From Trichinella spiralis (taxonomy: Eukaryota; Nematoda; Enoplea; Trichinellida; Trichinellidae): DNA of 64,000 nucleotides. The notes under the pieces are model-generated. The model was not told where the DNA came from. It was given only the letters and a program-made list of their open reading frames with translations, and did no database searches. A program made the translations under genes and the position numbers. This document shows positions 61,348 through 64,000 of the stretch, piece by piece; positions within the stretch are counted from its first letter, which is position 1, and each line of letters opens with the position of its first letter. The stretch lies in the NCBI GenBank assembly GCA_000181795.3, contig CM012954.1, forward strand, positions 14,409,908 through 14,473,907. The letters are read 5' to 3'.

Positions 61348-64000
61348 CTAGCCAACTTTGTCTTCTTTATTATGTCGGTCGGTGTTCGGCTTACAATTTG
61401 TTTTTTTGCGTTGTTTATTTATTTATTTATTTCCTCTTTTTGTTTACTACTGCAAGTGGTGCTTTACTACTCCTGCTGCATGTGGTTGCTGAATCCCAAG
61501 ATTGAATATTATTATTACGACTTGCTTTAAAAAATGACAAAAATGTAAAACAGCATATTTCCAACTGTTTTTGTTCATCAAATTGGACGGTTTTCTTCTT
61601 CTTTTTTCAGTCATTATTCTTGCTATATGATAATAATAATAATAATAATATAATCTCCTCTTGAAAGCCCGGTTGTCTGACTGCGTGCTCGTGCATCTCT
61701 GACGGGTCGAAACATATAACTGGCTGTTCATTGTTTGAAGCACATTTTTTGTACCTTTTTTAAAAAAAAGTATTTCCTTGTTTTTTTCATTTATTATTTA
61801 TTTCAGCTTAGCCTTTGATGTTACTGGCCCAGTAATTTTTGACATGCAGTAGTTTCTCGTCATTATATTCTGAAGCAACATTATCTCATAGGATATTGGC
61901 ACACTATGCATCTCATATGTTTTCCCATATACATGCATGCATGGCTGTTTCTTCATATTTGTATGTTTGTTTACTTGAAGGGCCACATATATTTGTTTGA
62001 ACATACTGACGTACATATATAATATAAGTATATTATAATACTTGCTGTCTTGCCGTTCATTGTAATAATTAATGAAAATGTTTTTTTTCATTAAAGTTTC
62101 AATGGAGCTTTGTCCTGTGTGACATTGCTTTTCTTTGAATTGATTTATATTTCGAAATATTTTTTTTTCATTTTTCGTGACTATAACGAGCGGACTTTGC
62201 TTTCTTTCACCCCTGTTTTCTCACTTTCTACCGGCTCCATTGTCGTAAAGTGGCTTTTTGACATTACGAAACAAATACACGAAAAACCATAAGGTACAAA
62301 ACTATTTATTTTAATTATACAATAACAATGAACAACAAACAACAATAATAATAATAATAATTATTATTATTATTATTATGTTATTCCTGAACAATAGACA
62401 CCATTGAATTGTTCAAAAAAACCAATTGGATGAAGTTTTATGCATATATTAAAAGTTCAGGCTAGTGGTGAGCTATATCTATCTGCAAAGCAAGCAAATC
62501 TCAACTTGTTTACCAAAATTTTCATGCAAATTTTTGACCGTGGCCTTAACTTGCACTTACTTTGCAGCTATTGATCACTATTATAAATATATCTAAAATA
62601 CTTTGTTTAAATTGCATTTCAATTCTTAATTCAATAATATTTCCTAGTCAAGAAAAAAATAATAATTATATTATTATTGAAAAGTTCTAACTCATGTAAT
62701 TTCTTTGCTGTGATTTTAGGTGAAAAGTCGTGAAAATCATTATTTGCTCAACGTAGTGAAATGCAACCACCACAGTAGGACTTGTTTACGAGAAAACGTA
62801 TGCAAATTCTCATTGCACTGCAATGCGTACGCTTACGTGCTCTAGTGCCATAAATGTCAAAAGAAACAACTGAAATGTGGAACAGAGAAAAATAACATTA
62901 AGTTCAAGCATATTATAAAAACTGAATTATGGAGACTAATTTAAAATTTAAAGTACTGTAATATACAGTATATAAGTTGCCAAATCACAGATAAGAAAGT
63001 TACAAAGTAAGAGACCAATCAGAGGAAAGCGAATGTTGTACCCGTGGTTAATTGGATTTCAGTGATTTTATATGAATTATAGCGCCGCACAGCAACAGTA
63101 CAACTGAACCAAACTGCATCCAGGTAAAAATTTTAATGATAAAACATACATTCCTTATGTTTTGCATGAACTCTACTATATCAAAGCAATTTATTTAAGC
63201 ATTTCATTTGAATTGTAACAAACATTAAAAAACTAGACAAAGTTCCCAATTATATATATGTAGTACAACCATGAGTTGTGTCAAAAAATACAATTTCAAT
63301 TTGTTATTAAATTCCTGCGTCTATGTATAACTGTGGAATTGTTCAATGTTTCCATTTGCACTTGCGTTTTGCATTGAATTTCATCGTGAACAGAGCAGAT
63401 TGAATATTTCTAAGTGATTTCTATTATGCACAATAGTGTTTTTCATAGAGAAAGTTATTTAACTTTACAATCGTATTATATTATTTTTCAATTTCACATC
63501 ATTGGAGACATTAGGTAAATTAAACTTTTTATCCAGCTAATTTTGTCGCAGTTATCGCACAGTTAGTTTGCTAATATTTTGGTGAAAAACTTTCTGCGAT
63601 GAGTTACATTTATGTAGGGCATTTTTGAAATTTGAAATCTCAAATCCAAAGATGCGGAGGCGTGTTTTGACTAAGTCAATGTTTTTGTTATGGCGTTTTC
63701 TGCCAGATAGTTTATATTTCAACTGAATTGTAAACGTTAAGGTCATTTTTCAGTTTTCAAATAGTCCTTATTGTTAGAATTGAACAGTGCATTTCTCCTG
63801 TTGATTGCGACATAGGTTAGAATTTATCCTCACCAAGAAATTCCAATGCACAAAAACCGGTTTCCAGCGCTGCGTTATGCAAATAAGGATCGCCATAAAA
63901 GGTGCCTTATCGTTAGTTAGGGTGCACTTGTTTGTTTGACTTACGTGATTAACGGTAGCGTTGTAAAACCGCTCTCCTGTGTACGAGACGCTGATTAGTT
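61348..64000. other. Gene-free right end of the window
   Basis: No exon was recognised in 2.65 kb. It includes the DR1 3' UTR. A TAA run followed by a TTA run at about 62344-62380 forms a perfect AT-rich inverted microsatellite that could fold into a hairpin. ATGCAAAT octamers occur near 62523, 62799 and 63875. A slightly GC-richer patch at about 63840-64000 may be the start of something beyond the window. Confidence 0.55.
62344..62380. repeat. TAA/TTA inverted microsatellite
   Basis: About six AAT units run directly into about six ATT units. The two halves are reverse complements with almost no loop, giving a potential AT-only hairpin or cruciform. Confidence 0.8.

Noticed and set aside
1-64000. 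CRISPR arrays, operons or prokaryotic mobile elements
   Set aside because: The window is an intron-rich animal genome; the tandem repeats are microsatellites with no spacer structure.
1-64000. tRNA, rRNA or spliced-leader RNA genes
   Set aside because: I looked for cloverleaf-type GTTCGA/GGTTC boxes and conserved rRNA segments by eye and found none convincing; a covariance-model scan would be needed to exclude them.

Overview
The window is 64 kb of AT-rich eukaryotic (animal) DNA. It holds seven spliced protein-coding genes, each of which I could reconstruct exon by exon, with the reading phase closing at nearly every junction. Many introns are only 45-100 bases long and end in TTTCAG or TTTTAG. 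Short-intron genes sit beside kilobase introns full of simple repeats, and the coding sequences carry Gln, Ser, Asn and Ala runs. This looks like an invertebrate, most likely a nematode. The clear Wnt11-type gene, a class not found among the five Wnts of C. elegans, would fit an early-branching (Dorylaimia-type) nematode or another invertebrate phylum. That placement is inference.

Layout. 1-6642: no gene seen; a 246-bp terminal-inverted-repeat element with an 8-bp target duplication lies at 4529-4774. 6643-25735 (minus): a SynGAP/DAB2IP/GAP-2 family Ras GTPase-activating protein of about 1,430 residues, running PH, C2, RasGAP, coiled coil. It is interrupted by a 10-N gap flanked by two copies of the same 1.6 kb, including one exon. 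28136-30754 (plus): a UVRAG (Vps38) homologue whose N-terminus I could not find. 31872-33590 (plus): a complete Wnt11-type gene with a Gln-rich insertion. 33813-44850 (minus): an MCF2L/DBS-type Rho guanine nucleotide exchange factor with CRAL-TRIO, spectrin-like, DH and PH regions and two alternative first exons. 47449-49264 (plus): USP14, the proteasome-associated deubiquitinase. 50999-59784 (plus): GAPVD1/RME-6, a Rab5 exchange factor with RasGAP-like and VPS9 domains; a second hAT-like element lies in one intron. 60359-61347 (plus): DR1 (NC2 beta), a histone-fold transcriptional repressor with a low-complexity C-terminal extension. 61348-64000: no gene seen.

The genes are not an operon. 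The mix is Ras/Rho/Rab regulation (GAP-2, DBS, RME-6), endosome and autophagy traffic (UVRAG, RME-6), Wnt signalling, proteasome function and basal transcription control. UVRAG and RME-6 both act on Rab5/early-endosome traffic, but nothing in the sequence shows that their proximity matters.

Points most worth checking: the duplicated exon at the N gap (probably an assembly error), Wnt11 in this lineage, the two first exons of the DBS gene, the two hAT-like elements, a set of unusual AAG/GAG splice acceptors, and a strong excess of the octamer ATGCAAAT. I found no CRISPR, prokaryotic or viral features and no tRNA or rRNA genes.
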